In this document: positions 7,383 through 15,385 of the stretch, one piece after another | Numbering within the stretch: position 1 is the stretch's first letter | Layout of the letters: each line of letters opens with the position of its first letter | Assembly (NCBI RefSeq): GCF_008123425.1 | Contig: NZ_VSSS01000077.1 | Location: 1 to 53,901 of the forward strand | Length of the DNA: 53,901 nucleotides | DNA from: Bradyrhizobium rifense | GTDB taxonomy: Bacteria; Pseudomonadota; Alphaproteobacteria; Rhizobiales; Xanthobacteraceae | Direction: 5' to 3' | Notes under the pieces: generated by a model | The model's database searches: none | The model's input: only the letters and a program-made list of their open reading frames with translations | What the model was told of the DNA's origin: nothing | Position numbers and translations under genes: made by a program

Positions 7383-8513
7383 CTAATCGTGCACGGTCAG
7401 AACAGGCTTGCTGACGAGCCCGAAGCTGCGCAATTGCCCGAGCAACTCGTGATGGCCGAACGCCTGGCAGCCGGAGGCGAACCCTACGCGCTTCGGTGGC
7501 TGCTGCAACAGGTGCGCCGCGGCATAGGCCTGCAACATGCCGGTCTGCTTGTAGTTGCTGTTGCCATTGATGACGCAGTGCGCGCGCCCCAACGGGCCGG
7601 AGGCATGCACCGAATCCAGCGACTTGTTGACGCGCGGGTTCTCGCGCGGCGGCATGGTGTTCATCACGCCGGCGGCGGTCTGCGCCAACGCGGCGTAACG
7701 GTCGTCGGGCTTCATGTCCTTGGTCGCGTCCAGCGCGGCTTTGACGATCTGCGGCACAGCCAGCATCAGCCCGCGGTTGAACACGCCGCCCAGCACCTTC
7801 ACGTTGGCCACGCGCGGATCGCGCTTGAACCACACCGGGTGCGAAGTACCGCCCCAGGGCAGCGCCAGCGCCAGCTCGTGCTGGCCGGGGATGGCGAGGT
7901 TGTAGAGGCCGGCATCGGGCTGGTGCTCGACGTACTTGTTCTGCTCCAAATAGTAGGCCTTGGCCATCGCGGCGTTGACCAGGATGGTCTGTGTCGATGC
8001 GATGGTCGGGCTGCCACCCCAGAACACGGCGATATCAAGCGTGTCGAGGCCGGGCGTCTCCAGGCACAGCTGCGCGGCGATCTCGCCGGTGGTGTACATC
8101 TGCGCGATGCCCGGCGCCAGCAGCAGCCCGGCATTGGCGAACTTCGTGCCCCACTCCTGCTCGAGCGTGATCAGCCAGTCCTGCTCACCGGTCGTGTCGG
8201 TGTAGTGACACTTGGAAGCGAGGCAAGCCTGCACCACTTCGCCGCCGAACTTGGCGAAGGGCCCCACGGTGTTGAGCACCACCGAGGCGCCCTTGAACAA
8301 TTCAGTCAGCGCGGCCACGCTGTGCGGCACCTTGACCACCTCGTAGTCGGCGGTCTCGATGCCCGCCACGTTCGACTTCATCGCGGCGTTGAGCTTCTCA
8401 TTGCTGCGGCCGGCGGCGATGAAGGGGATGTTGTATTCGCGTAAGTATTCACAGACCAGCCGGCCGGTATAGCCGGAAGCGCCATAGACGATGACGGGCT
8501 TCTTCTCGCTCAT
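7383..8513 (-). CDS. Saccharopine-dehydrogenase-like oxidoreductase
   Basis: The protein has 376 residues and an ATG start behind GGAGG. The N-terminus is a Rossmann nucleotide site (VIVYGASGYTGRLVCEYL) and is followed by the saccharopine-dehydrogenase-like NADP domain, with the VVLNTVGPFAKFGGEVVQAC block typical of the family. The C-terminal half (about 200 residues) is more specific and has no recognised motif; it resembles family members annotated as trans-acting enoyl reductases or DUF5938 proteins. It is unlikely to act in lysine metabolism, given its operon with an SDR and an acyl-CoA ligase. A redox step on an alicyclic or fatty substrate is a reasonable inference. Confidence 0.8.
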   Translation of the reverse strand: MSEKKPVIVYGASGYTGRLVCEYLREYNIPFIAAGRSNEKLNAAMKSNVAGIETADYEVVKVPHSVAALTELFKGASVVLNTVGPFAKFGGEVVQACLASKCHYTDTTGEQDWLITLEQEWGTKFANAGLLLAPGIAQMYTTGEIAAQLCLETPGLDTLDIAVFWGGSPTIASTQTILVNAAMAKAYYLEQNKYVEHQPDAGLYNLAIPGQHELALALPWGGTSHPVWFKRDPRVANVKVLGGVFNRGLMLAVPQIVKAALDATKDMKPDDRYAALAQTAAGVMNTMPPRENPRVNKSLDSVHASGPLGRAHCVINGNSNYKQTGMLQAYAAAHLLQQPPKRVGFASGCQAFGHHELLGQLRSFGLVSKPVLTVHD

Positions 8514-8549
8514 TGCGTTCCTCCGAAATACTTGTTGTCGGCTTTGTTG

Positions 8550-9353
8550 TTACATGCCCATGCCGCCATCGACCGGCAGTCCGATGCCGGTGATGAAGCG
8601 CGCCTCGTTCGAGCACAGGAATACCGCGGCATCGCCGATGTCCGTGACCTCGGCGAGGCGGCCGAGCGGGGTTTGCTCCACCACCGAGCCGACTGCGGCG
8701 TTGACGTCAGCCGCGAGTCCTACCTTGACGATGTCGTTGGCGAGCTGCATGCCCATGTCGGTCGGGATCAGGCCCGGATAGATGCAGTTCACGCGCACGC
8801 CGAAGCCGAGCTTGCCGGCTTCCATCGCTCCGACCCGCGTCATGCGGTCGACCGCGGATTTGGTGCCCGAATAGACCGCGATGCCGGGAAAGGCGATCGT
8901 CGCCGCAACCGAGGCGATGTTGACGACGGCGCCGCCCTTGCCGGCCGGCCCGCCCGGGCGCATGGCACGGAAGGCGTGCTTCATGCCGAGCACGGTGCCG
9001 ACGATATTGACGTCGCACATCCGCCGCGCGTCCTCGGCCTTGACCTCGGAGATCAGCGACGTGATCTCGATGCCGGCATTGTTGATCAGGATGTCGTAGC
9101 CGCCGAGGGTTGAGACCGTCGCGGCAACCGCCCGCTCCCATTGAGCGTCGTCGATGACGTCGAGTTGGACGAAGCCCGTCGCGACGTCTTCCTTCGCGAT
9201 CGCGGCTGCGCTGGCGCGGCCGGTCTCTTCCAGGATGTCGGCGATCATGATCGAGGCGCCGGCCCGCGCCAACGCCTGCGCGATGGCCGCGCCGATTCCG
9301 CGGGCACCGCCGGTGACCAGGGCTTTCCTGCCTGCAAGGCTCTTCCCACTCAT
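8550..9353 (-). CDS. SDR-family NAD(P)-dependent oxidoreductase
   Basis: The protein has 267 residues from ATG 9353, placed by GGAGGAG just upstream; a longer frame runs into the operator region and is rejected. It is a classical short-chain dehydrogenase: the cofactor loop is TGGARGIGAAIA, the structural motif is NNAG, the catalytic Ser lies in NIASVAAT, and the catalytic pair is YSGTK. The Asp in MIADI at the end of strand 2 suggests NAD preference. It is the first gene of the three-gene operon facing the TetR gene, so it is probably under that repressor. It would oxidise a hydroxyl or reduce a ketone in the same pathway. Confidence 0.9.
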   Translation of the reverse strand: MSGKSLAGRKALVTGGARGIGAAIAQALARAGASIMIADILEETGRASAAAIAKEDVATGFVQLDVIDDAQWERAVAATVSTLGGYDILINNAGIEITSLISEVKAEDARRMCDVNIVGTVLGMKHAFRAMRPGGPAGKGGAVVNIASVAATIAFPGIAVYSGTKSAVDRMTRVGAMEAGKLGFGVRVNCIYPGLIPTDMGMQLANDIVKVGLAADVNAAVGSVVEQTPLGRLAEVTDIGDAAVFLCSNEARFITGIGLPVDGGMGM

Positions 9354-9514
9354 GACGCACTCCTCCGTTGCTGGTGATTGATTCGTGCTGCGCCAATCGG
9401 CGCGCACCAGGTCGATGGGCGCAGGCCTTTTGGGCTGCACCCAGCGAAGCGTTCCTCCATGGTCGGACGTCTTGACGACTGTCCAAATTCTTGGTGCGAA
9501 CCTCCGCCAGAATC

Positions 9515-9550
9515 TTGACACTTGTCAAGAACGAATTTGACAGTTGTCAA
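9515..9550. promoter_or_regulatory. Twin palindromic operator, probable TetR sites
   Basis: TTGACACTTGTCAA (9515-9528) and TTGACAGTTGTCAA (9537-9550) are two 14-bp palindromes with identical TTGACA/TGTCAA arms, spaced 22 bp centre to centre, about two helical turns. They lie in the gap between the SDR operon and the divergent tetR gene. The natural reading is that the TetR protein binds both sites and represses both directions. Confidence 0.8.
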
Positions 9551-9634
9551 AGGAAGTGGTTGTGAGGGGATGGAGCATTCCGCGGTCGACGCGGTATAAG
9601 TCCTTGAAAGAACGGGACTGAGGATAAGGACAAG

Positions 9635-10273
9635 ATGGCGCGGCAGGTGACGGGAGCGGCCCGGCGTGTGGCTGATGCGGCCGAGGTGCTGCGCGACGAG
9701 AAGTTCAACGCGCGGCGCGTCGAATTGGCCGAGGCCGCGCTCGAAACGCTTGGAGAGCTCGGCTTCGCACGCACCAGCCTGCGCGAAATCGCGCAGAACT
9801 CGGCATTCACGCACGGCGTGTTCCACTATTATTTCAGCGACAAGCTCGACCTGATTTGCTGCTGCGTCCGCCACTACAAGGCGAAGTGCGTGACGCGATA
9901 TGACGAGGTCGTCGCGACAGCAACGAGCCGCGACGAATTGACGGAAGGTTTCCTCGCCAAGCTCGCGGCAACGCTGCAGAACGAAGCCCGCATGCACCGG
10001 CTTTGGTACGATTTGCGCTCGCAGGCGATGTTCGAGGCGGCGTTTCGCAAGGATGTGCTCGAGATCGACAAGAGCCTGGAAGCGATGATCTGGCGCATCG
10101 CCTCCCGCTATGCCGAGTTCGGCGGCAAGCGGCCGGCGTCGTCGCCGGCTGCGCTCTATGCGCTGTTCGACGGTCTATTCCAGAGTGCGCTGCTCAAGCA
10201 CCTCGCGGGTGACAAGACGGCGATTCCCGAACTGCTCGACGAAGTGCGGCGCCTGCTGCCGACGGTCTGCTGA
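9635..10273 (+). CDS. TetR-family transcriptional regulator
   Basis: The protein has 212 residues and an ATG start behind AAGGAC. The N-terminal helix-turn-helix spans about residues 28-75: the family core is LAEAALETLGELGFARTSLR followed by AFTHGVFHYYFSDKLDL, where HYYF is the standard recognition-helix end. The C-terminal ligand domain is mostly helical. It is divergently transcribed from the SDR / saccharopine-dehydrogenase-like / acyl-CoA ligase operon, with two matching palindromes in between, so it is most likely the local repressor released by a pathway intermediate such as an acyl-CoA. A strong terminator follows it. Confidence 0.9.
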   Translation: MARQVTGAARRVADAAEVLRDEKFNARRVELAEAALETLGELGFARTSLREIAQNSAFTHGVFHYYFSDKLDLICCCVRHYKAKCVTRYDEVVATATSRDELTEGFLAKLAATLQNEARMHRLWYDLRSQAMFEAAFRKDVLEIDKSLEAMIWRIASRYAEFGGKRPASSPAALYALFDGLFQSALLKHLAGDKTAIPELLDEVRRLLPTVC

Positions 10274-10312
10274 AGCGCACGCGCGGCGCAGCGGAGGTCA
10301 TAGAGTTTTGAG

Positions 10313-10347
10313 CGGGCATGCTTTCGCACGAAGGCATGCCCGTTTTT
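10313..10347 (+). terminator. Intrinsic terminator after tetR
   Basis: The stem CGGGCATGC / GCATGCCCG encloses a TTTCG...CGAAG inner hairpin and is followed by TTTTT. It starts 40 bases past the tetR stop. It can also act on the opposite strand, against the convergent LysR gene. Confidence 0.88.
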
Positions 10348-10370
10348 ATTTCGAGGGATGATGTTTCCGC

Positions 10371-10402
10371 GTCGTCATGGCGAGCGAAGCGAAGCAATGA
10401 CG
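10371..10402. repeat. Dispersed palindrome family A, short copy
   Basis: CGTCATGGCGAGCGAAGCG and GAAGCAATGACG form a shortened copy of the repeat found in full at 12064, 41967 and 50294. It lies between the converging tetR and LysR genes. Confidence 0.65.
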
Positions 10403-10425
10403 ATCAGGCCGCAGTCGAAACATCT

Positions 10426-11322
10426 TCAACGTTCGGCCCTCGCCGACAAATATTCAATCATCCACTGTCCGGCGGGACCTAGCTGCTGATCGGCGCGATA
10501 GGCGCCACCCATGACGAGTCGGGTGGCACGGGCATCGAACGCAACCGGACGAATCATTTTCAACCGTCCTCGCGCGATATCGTCCTCGACCAGATGCGCG
10601 GGCATGTTGCCCCATCCGAGGCCGGCCAACAGCATCGAATGTTTGGCGCCGAGATCGGCGAGCCGCCAGGTCTGACCGGACAGGACGCCGTAATCGCGGC
10701 CAGCGGTCATGGCCGATCGATCCGTCAATACGAGCTGAACATGTCGTTGCAGGACATGCGTCTCGATAGGACCATCGAGCGCAGCCAGCGGATGATGCGG
10801 GGCGACCACCGGGATCAGGTCGACGGTCAGCAAGTGGAAGCGCCTCAGGACGGGAAGGTCGGTGAAAATGAATTGCAGAAGCCCGATCATGCAGGTCCCG
10901 TCGAGCAGCAGCTCCGTCGCAGCCCCGAGCGGCTGCACGTAGACGCGGGGAGGAACGGTCGGAAACCTCTCCGTAAATGCCTTCAGCGCATCGACGACCG
11001 CTTGCATCGGAAACATCGAATCCAGCACGATGGTCAATTCGGCTTCGAGCCCGCTGGCGAGACTTTTCGCGGAATCGCGGAAGGCGTTTGTCTCTTCGGC
11101 GATCCGCCGCGCCCGGAGCAGGAGCGTGCGCCCCGCCTCGGTGAGAGTTGGGCGGTAAGCGGTGCGATCGAACAGCGGCATGTCGATCTGCGCTTCCAGC
11201 TTTTGAATTCCGTAGGTCACCGCCGATTGCGCGCGGTTCAACTTCCTTGCTGCCTTCGAGAAACTGCCCTCATCAACGACAGCGAGGAAGATCTGGATCT
11301 GATCGAGGGTGAGCGCGTCCAT
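10426..11322 (-). CDS. LysR-family transcriptional regulator
   Basis: The protein has 298 residues. Residues 4-63 are a winged helix-turn-helix of the LysR type (FLAVVDEGSFSKAARKLN, then QSAVTYGIQKLEAQ and LFDRT). The remaining 210 residues form the two-lobed effector domain. It lies head-to-head with the exported heme-binding-like gene at 11451, with a 128-base shared promoter region containing TTATAGATCAAGATGAA, so it most likely controls that gene. The effector is unknown. Confidence 0.9.
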   Translation of the reverse strand: MDALTLDQIQIFLAVVDEGSFSKAARKLNRAQSAVTYGIQKLEAQIDMPLFDRTAYRPTLTEAGRTLLLRARRIAEETNAFRDSAKSLASGLEAELTIVLDSMFPMQAVVDALKAFTERFPTVPPRVYVQPLGAATELLLDGTCMIGLLQFIFTDLPVLRRFHLLTVDLIPVVAPHHPLAALDGPIETHVLQRHVQLVLTDRSAMTAGRDYGVLSGQTWRLADLGAKHSMLLAGLGWGNMPAHLVEDDIARGRLKMIRPVAFDARATRLVMGGAYRADQQLGPAGQWMIEYLSARAER

Positions 11323-11450
11323 ATTCTGATTTATAGATCAAGATGAACTAAACTTCATCAATTTCTTCGAAGGCGGCAATCATCTACCGAGTCCTCGACG
11401 CGACCGATGGCGCGCCGTGAAGTCCAACCCATACATCGAGGATCGACCAG

Positions 11451-12044
11451 ATGACCCATGTCTTGACGACCCATGTCTTGAAGTTGCTATCCAGCCCGCG
11501 CGGCGCAGCCTCGCTTTCGGCGCGGCTCGCGACCGCACTCGTTCTCATGCTCGTCGCGGCGACATCCCCAGCCCGTTCCGACGACATCATCACGACGCAC
11601 AGGCTATCGGCGGCTCTGGCAGCGGAGGCCGCAACCGAGGCGGTCGCGAGTTGCGCAAAGCAGGGTTTTCGCGTGAGCGCGGCCATTGTCGATGTCGATG
11701 GCTTGACGCAAGCGATGTTGCGCGGTGACGGGGCTCACGCGGCCTCGTTCGATCTGGCCAGCGACAAGGCGTATACCGTGGTCACCATCGGCGCGACGCA
11801 CAATGACGATAGCATCAGCGCCATGGTGAAGCGGATGGGCGCCAATCCGACGGCCTTTTGGGGCCTGGCCAATGCCGGGGGCCTGGGCAAGCTGCCGCGC
11901 GTCTCGCTCATTGTCGGCGGTCTTCGCATCAAGATCGGCAATGAGGTTGTTGGCGGCATCGGCGTCTCGGGCGGGCCCGGCATCGATGACGACGAAGCTT
12001 GCGCCAAAGCCGGCATCGACAAGATCAGCGCGCACCTCAAGTAA
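11451..12044 (+). CDS. Exported GlcG/HbpS-family heme-binding-like protein
   Basis: The protein has 197 residues. After an unusual start in which MTHVL is repeated (MTHVLTTHVLK), a hydrophobic stretch (ATALVLMLVAATSPARS) forms a signal peptide ending near residue 43. The mature part is a GlcG/HbpS domain: VSAAIVDVDG, then ASDKAYTVVT, then a Gly-rich C-terminus (VVGGIGVSGGPGIDDDEACA) that is diagnostic for the family. Known members bind heme or assist redox sensing, but many have no proven ligand. The divergent LysR gene is its probable regulator. Repeat family A lies between it and ptsN and may end transcription. Confidence 0.8.
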   Translation: MTHVLTTHVLKLLSSPRGAASLSARLATALVLMLVAATSPARSDDIITTHRLSAALAAEAATEAVASCAKQGFRVSAAIVDVDGLTQAMLRGDGAHAASFDLASDKAYTVVTIGATHNDDSISAMVKRMGANPTAFWGLANAGGLGKLPRVSLIVGGLRIKIGNEVVGGIGVSGGPGIDDDEACAKAGIDKISAHLK

Positions 12045-12063
12045 GTCGGCAGCATGTTTCAGC

Positions 12064-12183
12064 GTCGTCATTGCGAGGAGCTCGCGACAAAATTGCAAAG
12101 CAATTTTGCGCTGATGCGACGAAGCAATCCAGAATCCTTCCGCGGAGGGACTCTCGATTGCTTCGCTGCGCTCGCAATGACGG
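12064..12183. repeat. Dispersed palindrome family A, full copy
   Basis: The outer arms GTCATTGCGAG and CTCGCAATGAC enclose inner arms around GAAGCAATCCAGAATCC and GATTGCTTCG. This copy carries an extra 30-base segment with its own AAATTGCAAAGCAATTTTG hairpin. It sits between the converging heme-binding-like gene and ptsN. Confidence 0.85.
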
Positions 12184-12212
12184 CGTTGAGAGAGCTACGC
12201 TCGAACTAACGA

Positions 12213-12674
12213 TTACGCCGCAGTCGCTGGCGGCAGCGCGAGCACCGAATAGATCGCCTGGGCATCGCGCGAGGCGCGGAGCTTCTTGGCGATGTCCTGG
12301 TCGCGCAGCAGGCGGGCGATGCGGGCCAGCGCCTTCAGATGATCGGCACCGGCGCCTTCGGGGGCGAGCAGCAGGAAGACCAGATCGACCGGCTGGCCGT
12401 CCATCGCCTCGAAATCGATCGGGCGATCGAGCCGGGCGAACAGGCCGAAGATCTTCTCAAGCTTGGGCAGCTTGCCGTGGGGAATGGCGACGCCGTAGCC
12501 GACCGCGGTGGTGCCGAGCTTCTCGCGCTGGAGCAGCACCTCGAACACCGCGCGCTCGTTCTGGCCGGTCAGCTCGGCGGCCTTGGCCGCGAGTTCCTGG
12601 AGCGCCTGCTTCTTGCTGTTGACCTTCAATGCCGGAAGAATCGCCTCCGGGGCGACCAGATCGGTAATCGGCAT
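12213..12674 (-). CDS. ptsN: PTS IIA-Ntr protein
   Basis: The protein has 153 residues, the usual length. It is an EIIA of the mannitol/fructose type, with phosphorylated histidine H66 in VAIPHGKLP and the LLLAPEGAGADHLKALARIA block. EIIA-Ntr is the end of the nitrogen PTS (EI-Ntr, NPr, EIIA-Ntr) and regulates potassium and nitrogen functions by binding its partners, depending on phosphorylation. It follows hpf and rpoN in the order conserved across Proteobacteria. The 221-base gap to hpf may hold its own promoter. Confidence 0.95.
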   Translation of the reverse strand: MPITDLVAPEAILPALKVNSKKQALQELAAKAAELTGQNERAVFEVLLQREKLGTTAVGYGVAIPHGKLPKLEKIFGLFARLDRPIDFEAMDGQPVDLVFLLLAPEGAGADHLKALARIARLLRDQDIAKKLRASRDAQAIYSVLALPPATAA

Positions 12675-12895
12675 GGAAGTGTTCCGAGGTGAATTAAACC
12701 GTCAGGTTCCGAATTGGCCGGCTCGATCAGATCGAACCCGGCCGGCGTCAAGAAGGTGAAGCAGGAGGCGGACTTAGCCCCGATCCTGATGTGGGGCGCT
12801 TCTACTCCAACGCAATCCCGGTGCCAACTCCCGCGTGCGGCTTTGCCCCGGTCATTGTTAAGACCTGTGGTTGATACGGGCTCCCGGACACGAGC

Positions 12896-13495
12896 CTAGC
12901 CACCCGATTTGGCGCCCGGGGGGTCGATCCAGCCGACATTGCCGTCGGCGCGGCGGTAGATGATGTTCACCCGGCCCGAGGAACCGTGCTGGAATACCAG
13001 GCAGGGTGCTCCGCTGAGGTCGAGTTCCATGACGGCCTCGCTGACCGACATCTGTTTCAGCGACGTCGTGGCCTCGGCGATGATCACCGGACTGTAGCCG
13101 GTGACCTCGTCCTCGTCGTCGCCCTCGCCGGGGGCCTCGAGCACGTAAGCAGTGGCGTCCATGGCGGCCAGCGCCGCAGAGGCGACGTGGGCCTTGCGGG
13201 CCGAACGGTCCTTGAGCCGGCTCTTGTATCGCTTGAGCCGCTTCTCGATCATCACGAGCGCCTGGTCGGCGCTGGCATAAGCGTCATGCGCATTCGAATC
13301 GGCTTCGAGCGTAATGCCGGAATCAAGATGCAGCGAACAGTCGGTGCGGAAACCGAGGCCGTCCTTGCTCAGCGTGATGTGGCCGGAGTAGTTGCCGTCG
13401 AAATATTTACGGAGGACCTCTTCGGTCCGGTCGGTCACGCGACCGCGAAGGGCCTCGCCAACGCTAACGCTCTTGCCCGAAATCCGAAGAGTCAT
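12896..13495 (-). CDS. hpf: Long-form ribosome hibernation-promoting factor
   Basis: The start is ATG 13495 (MTLRISGKSVSVGEALR), giving 199 residues; a longer frame adds an implausible N-terminus. Residues 1-105 are the HPF/YfiA domain, with basic patches near RLKRYKSRLKDR that bind the 30S decoding region. After an acidic linker (GEGDDEDE), residues about 140-195 are the C-terminal dimerisation domain (MSVSEAVMELDLSG, then NIIYRRADGNVGWIDP) that marks the long form able to make 100S dimers alone. It lies downstream of rpoN on the same strand. Confidence 0.95.
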   Translation of the reverse strand: MTLRISGKSVSVGEALRGRVTDRTEEVLRKYFDGNYSGHITLSKDGLGFRTDCSLHLDSGITLEADSNAHDAYASADQALVMIEKRLKRYKSRLKDRSARKAHVASAALAAMDATAYVLEAPGEGDDEDEVTGYSPVIIAEATTSLKQMSVSEAVMELDLSGAPCLVFQHGSSGRVNIIYRRADGNVGWIDPPGAKSGG

Positions 13496-13561
13496 GTGAT
13501 GCCTCGCTTGGTTTGCACCCAGTGACGATGACGCGTCATCGCAGCTGGGATTATTCCCTGC

Positions 13562-13606
13562 GCATGATCTTCCCGGAAAACCGCTACGCACTTTTCCGGA
13601 TCATGC
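13562..13606. repeat. Dispersed palindrome family C
   Basis: GCATGATC ... GATCATGC outer arms enclose GGAAAA / TTTTCC inner arms around CCGCTACGCAC. Related copies lie at 38572 and 53487. This one is in the rpoN-hpf gap. Confidence 0.85.
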
Positions 13607-13666
13607 GCGTGCTTGGATCGGTCGCGATAGGGGGGACGAGAGTAGCGCGATTTCGCGCCAGCGCAA

Positions 13667-15295
13667 TCAGGCCGGTTCGACGTTGCGCGAGCGATCGGAC
13701 ATTGCAGTGGAAAGGACGTTACCAAGAGCGCTCTGCTTGTCACGACGGCGTTGCACCGAGGACGGAATGCGCATGGCTTCGCGGTACTTCGCGACCGTGC
13801 GGCGGGCAATATCAATGCCCGAAGCGCGCAAGCGTTCCACGATGGTATCATCCGACAGGATCGCGGCCGGTGCTTCCGAATCGATCAGCTGCTTGATGTG
13901 GTGACGCACGGCTTCGGCCGAGTGCGCCTCGCCGCCGTCGGCCGAGGCGATCGACGCGGTGAAGAAATATTTCAACTCGAATGTGCCGCGATTTGTCGCC
14001 ATGTATTTGTTGGCGGTGACGCGCGACACCGTGGATTCATGCATCTGGATGGCGTCGGCGACCGCCTTCAGATTCAGCGGCCGCAGATGCGCGACGCCAT
14101 GGGTGAAGAAGCCGTCCTGTTGCCGCACGATCTCGGTCGCAACTTTCAGGATGGTACGGGCGCGCTGGTCGAGCGCGCGCACCAGCCAGGTCGCGTTCTG
14201 CAGCGCGTCGGTAAAATACGACTTGTCGCCGTCCTTGCCCTTCTTCTTCGAGAGCTCGGAATAGTAGGTCTGGTTGACCAGCACGCGCGGCAAGGTGTCG
14301 CTGTTGAGCTCGACATGCCAGCCACCGTCCGGACCCGGGCGAACATAAACGTCCGGCACCATGGTCTGCAGCCGCGCCGAGCCGAACTTCATGCCGGGCT
14401 TGGGATTGAGGCGGCGAATCTCGCCGATCATGTCGGCGATGTCCTCGTCATCGACGCCGCAGACCTTGCGCAGGCCCGCGATGTCGCGCTTGGCGAGGAG
14501 ATCGAGGTGCTCGACGAGGGCCTGCATCGCCGGATCGTAGCGATCGAGCTCGCGGAGCTGGATCGCCAGGCATTCGCTTAAGTTACGTGCACAGACGCCG
14601 GGCGGATCGAATTTTTGCAGCACGGCAAGAACGTCATCGACGTCCTTTTGCGTCGCCCCAAGCCGCTCGGCGGCCTGGCCGAGATCGGGCGGCAGATAGC
14701 CGGCCTCGTCGACGAGGTCGATCAGGTACTGCCCGATCATGCGCTGCGCCGCGCCGGTGAAGGCGACCGAGAGCTGCTCGGCAAGATGGTCGCCGAGCGT
14801 GGTTTCCGCCGCGACGAAGGCTTCGAGATTGTAGTCCTCGTCACCGGAGGCACCGCCGCCCCATTCCGTGTAGGTGGTCGGCGCGACGTCCTGGGCGTTG
14901 CGCGCCGCCGCCTCGGCGGGCTCCTCGGAGAAGACGTTGTCCAGGCCTGTGTCCAAGGTCTGCTCGATCTCGGCGCGGGTGCCGAGATCCTTGCTCATCC
15001 ATTCTTCCTGGCCGGGCTCGAAGGCGTTGCCGCTGCCGCCAAAGCCGTCATCGGCACCCTGACTGCCTGAATCATCGCCATCATGGTCGCTGAACTGGCC
15101 GGCCTCGGCCGGGGCCTCGCCGCCGGGGGCCTCATCATTGGCCCGCTCCAGCAGGGGATTACGCTCGAGTTCCTCCTCCACGAAGGTCGTGAGATCGAGA
15201 TTGGACAATTGCAGCAGCTTGATCGCCTGCATCAGCTGCGGCGTCATGACCAGCGACTGCGATTGCCGGAACTCTAATCTCTGCGTAAGCGCCAT
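13667..15295 (-). CDS. rpoN: RNA polymerase sigma-54 factor
   Basis: The protein has 542 residues. Region I (1-55) is Gln/Leu-rich, with RQSQSLVMTPQLMQAIKLLQ, and contacts bacterial enhancer-binding activators. An acidic, Gly-rich region II covers about 56-135. The core-binding and DNA-binding domains follow, and the RpoN box ARRTVAKYRE is at about 497-506. A 36-residue tail beyond the box is longer than in E. coli. Sigma-54 serves nitrogen, dicarboxylate, motility and symbiosis genes; bradyrhizobia often carry two rpoN genes, and this is the copy in the lpt-hpf-ptsN locus. It lies 90 bases after lptB. Confidence 0.97.
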   Translation of the reverse strand: MALTQRLEFRQSQSLVMTPQLMQAIKLLQLSNLDLTTFVEEELERNPLLERANDEAPGGEAPAEAGQFSDHDGDDSGSQGADDGFGGSGNAFEPGQEEWMSKDLGTRAEIEQTLDTGLDNVFSEEPAEAAARNAQDVAPTTYTEWGGGASGDEDYNLEAFVAAETTLGDHLAEQLSVAFTGAAQRMIGQYLIDLVDEAGYLPPDLGQAAERLGATQKDVDDVLAVLQKFDPPGVCARNLSECLAIQLRELDRYDPAMQALVEHLDLLAKRDIAGLRKVCGVDDEDIADMIGEIRRLNPKPGMKFGSARLQTMVPDVYVRPGPDGGWHVELNSDTLPRVLVNQTYYSELSKKKGKDGDKSYFTDALQNATWLVRALDQRARTILKVATEIVRQQDGFFTHGVAHLRPLNLKAVADAIQMHESTVSRVTANKYMATNRGTFELKYFFTASIASADGGEAHSAEAVRHHIKQLIDSEAPAAILSDDTIVERLRASGIDIARRTVAKYREAMRIPSSVQRRRDKQSALGNVLSTAMSDRSRNVEPA

Positions 15296-15385
15296 CTAAC
15301 AAGAACCGTTCCCGAAAATTGGTCCGATTCTTGCTTATCTTAGTCCTGGCCTGATGTACACGCCTTGACGAAAAGGAAAAAAGGG

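Noticed and set aside
6253..7833. Long 526-codon minus-strand ORF across the acyl-CoA ligase and the dehydrogenase
   Set aside because: It is a shadow frame of high-GC genes: repetitive Arg/Ala/Gln composition and no family, while the true frames carry clear motifs.
15296..15385. Sigma-54 promoter upstream of rpoN for self-control
   Set aside because: No TGGCAC-N5-TTGC element is present in the gap between lptB and rpoN.
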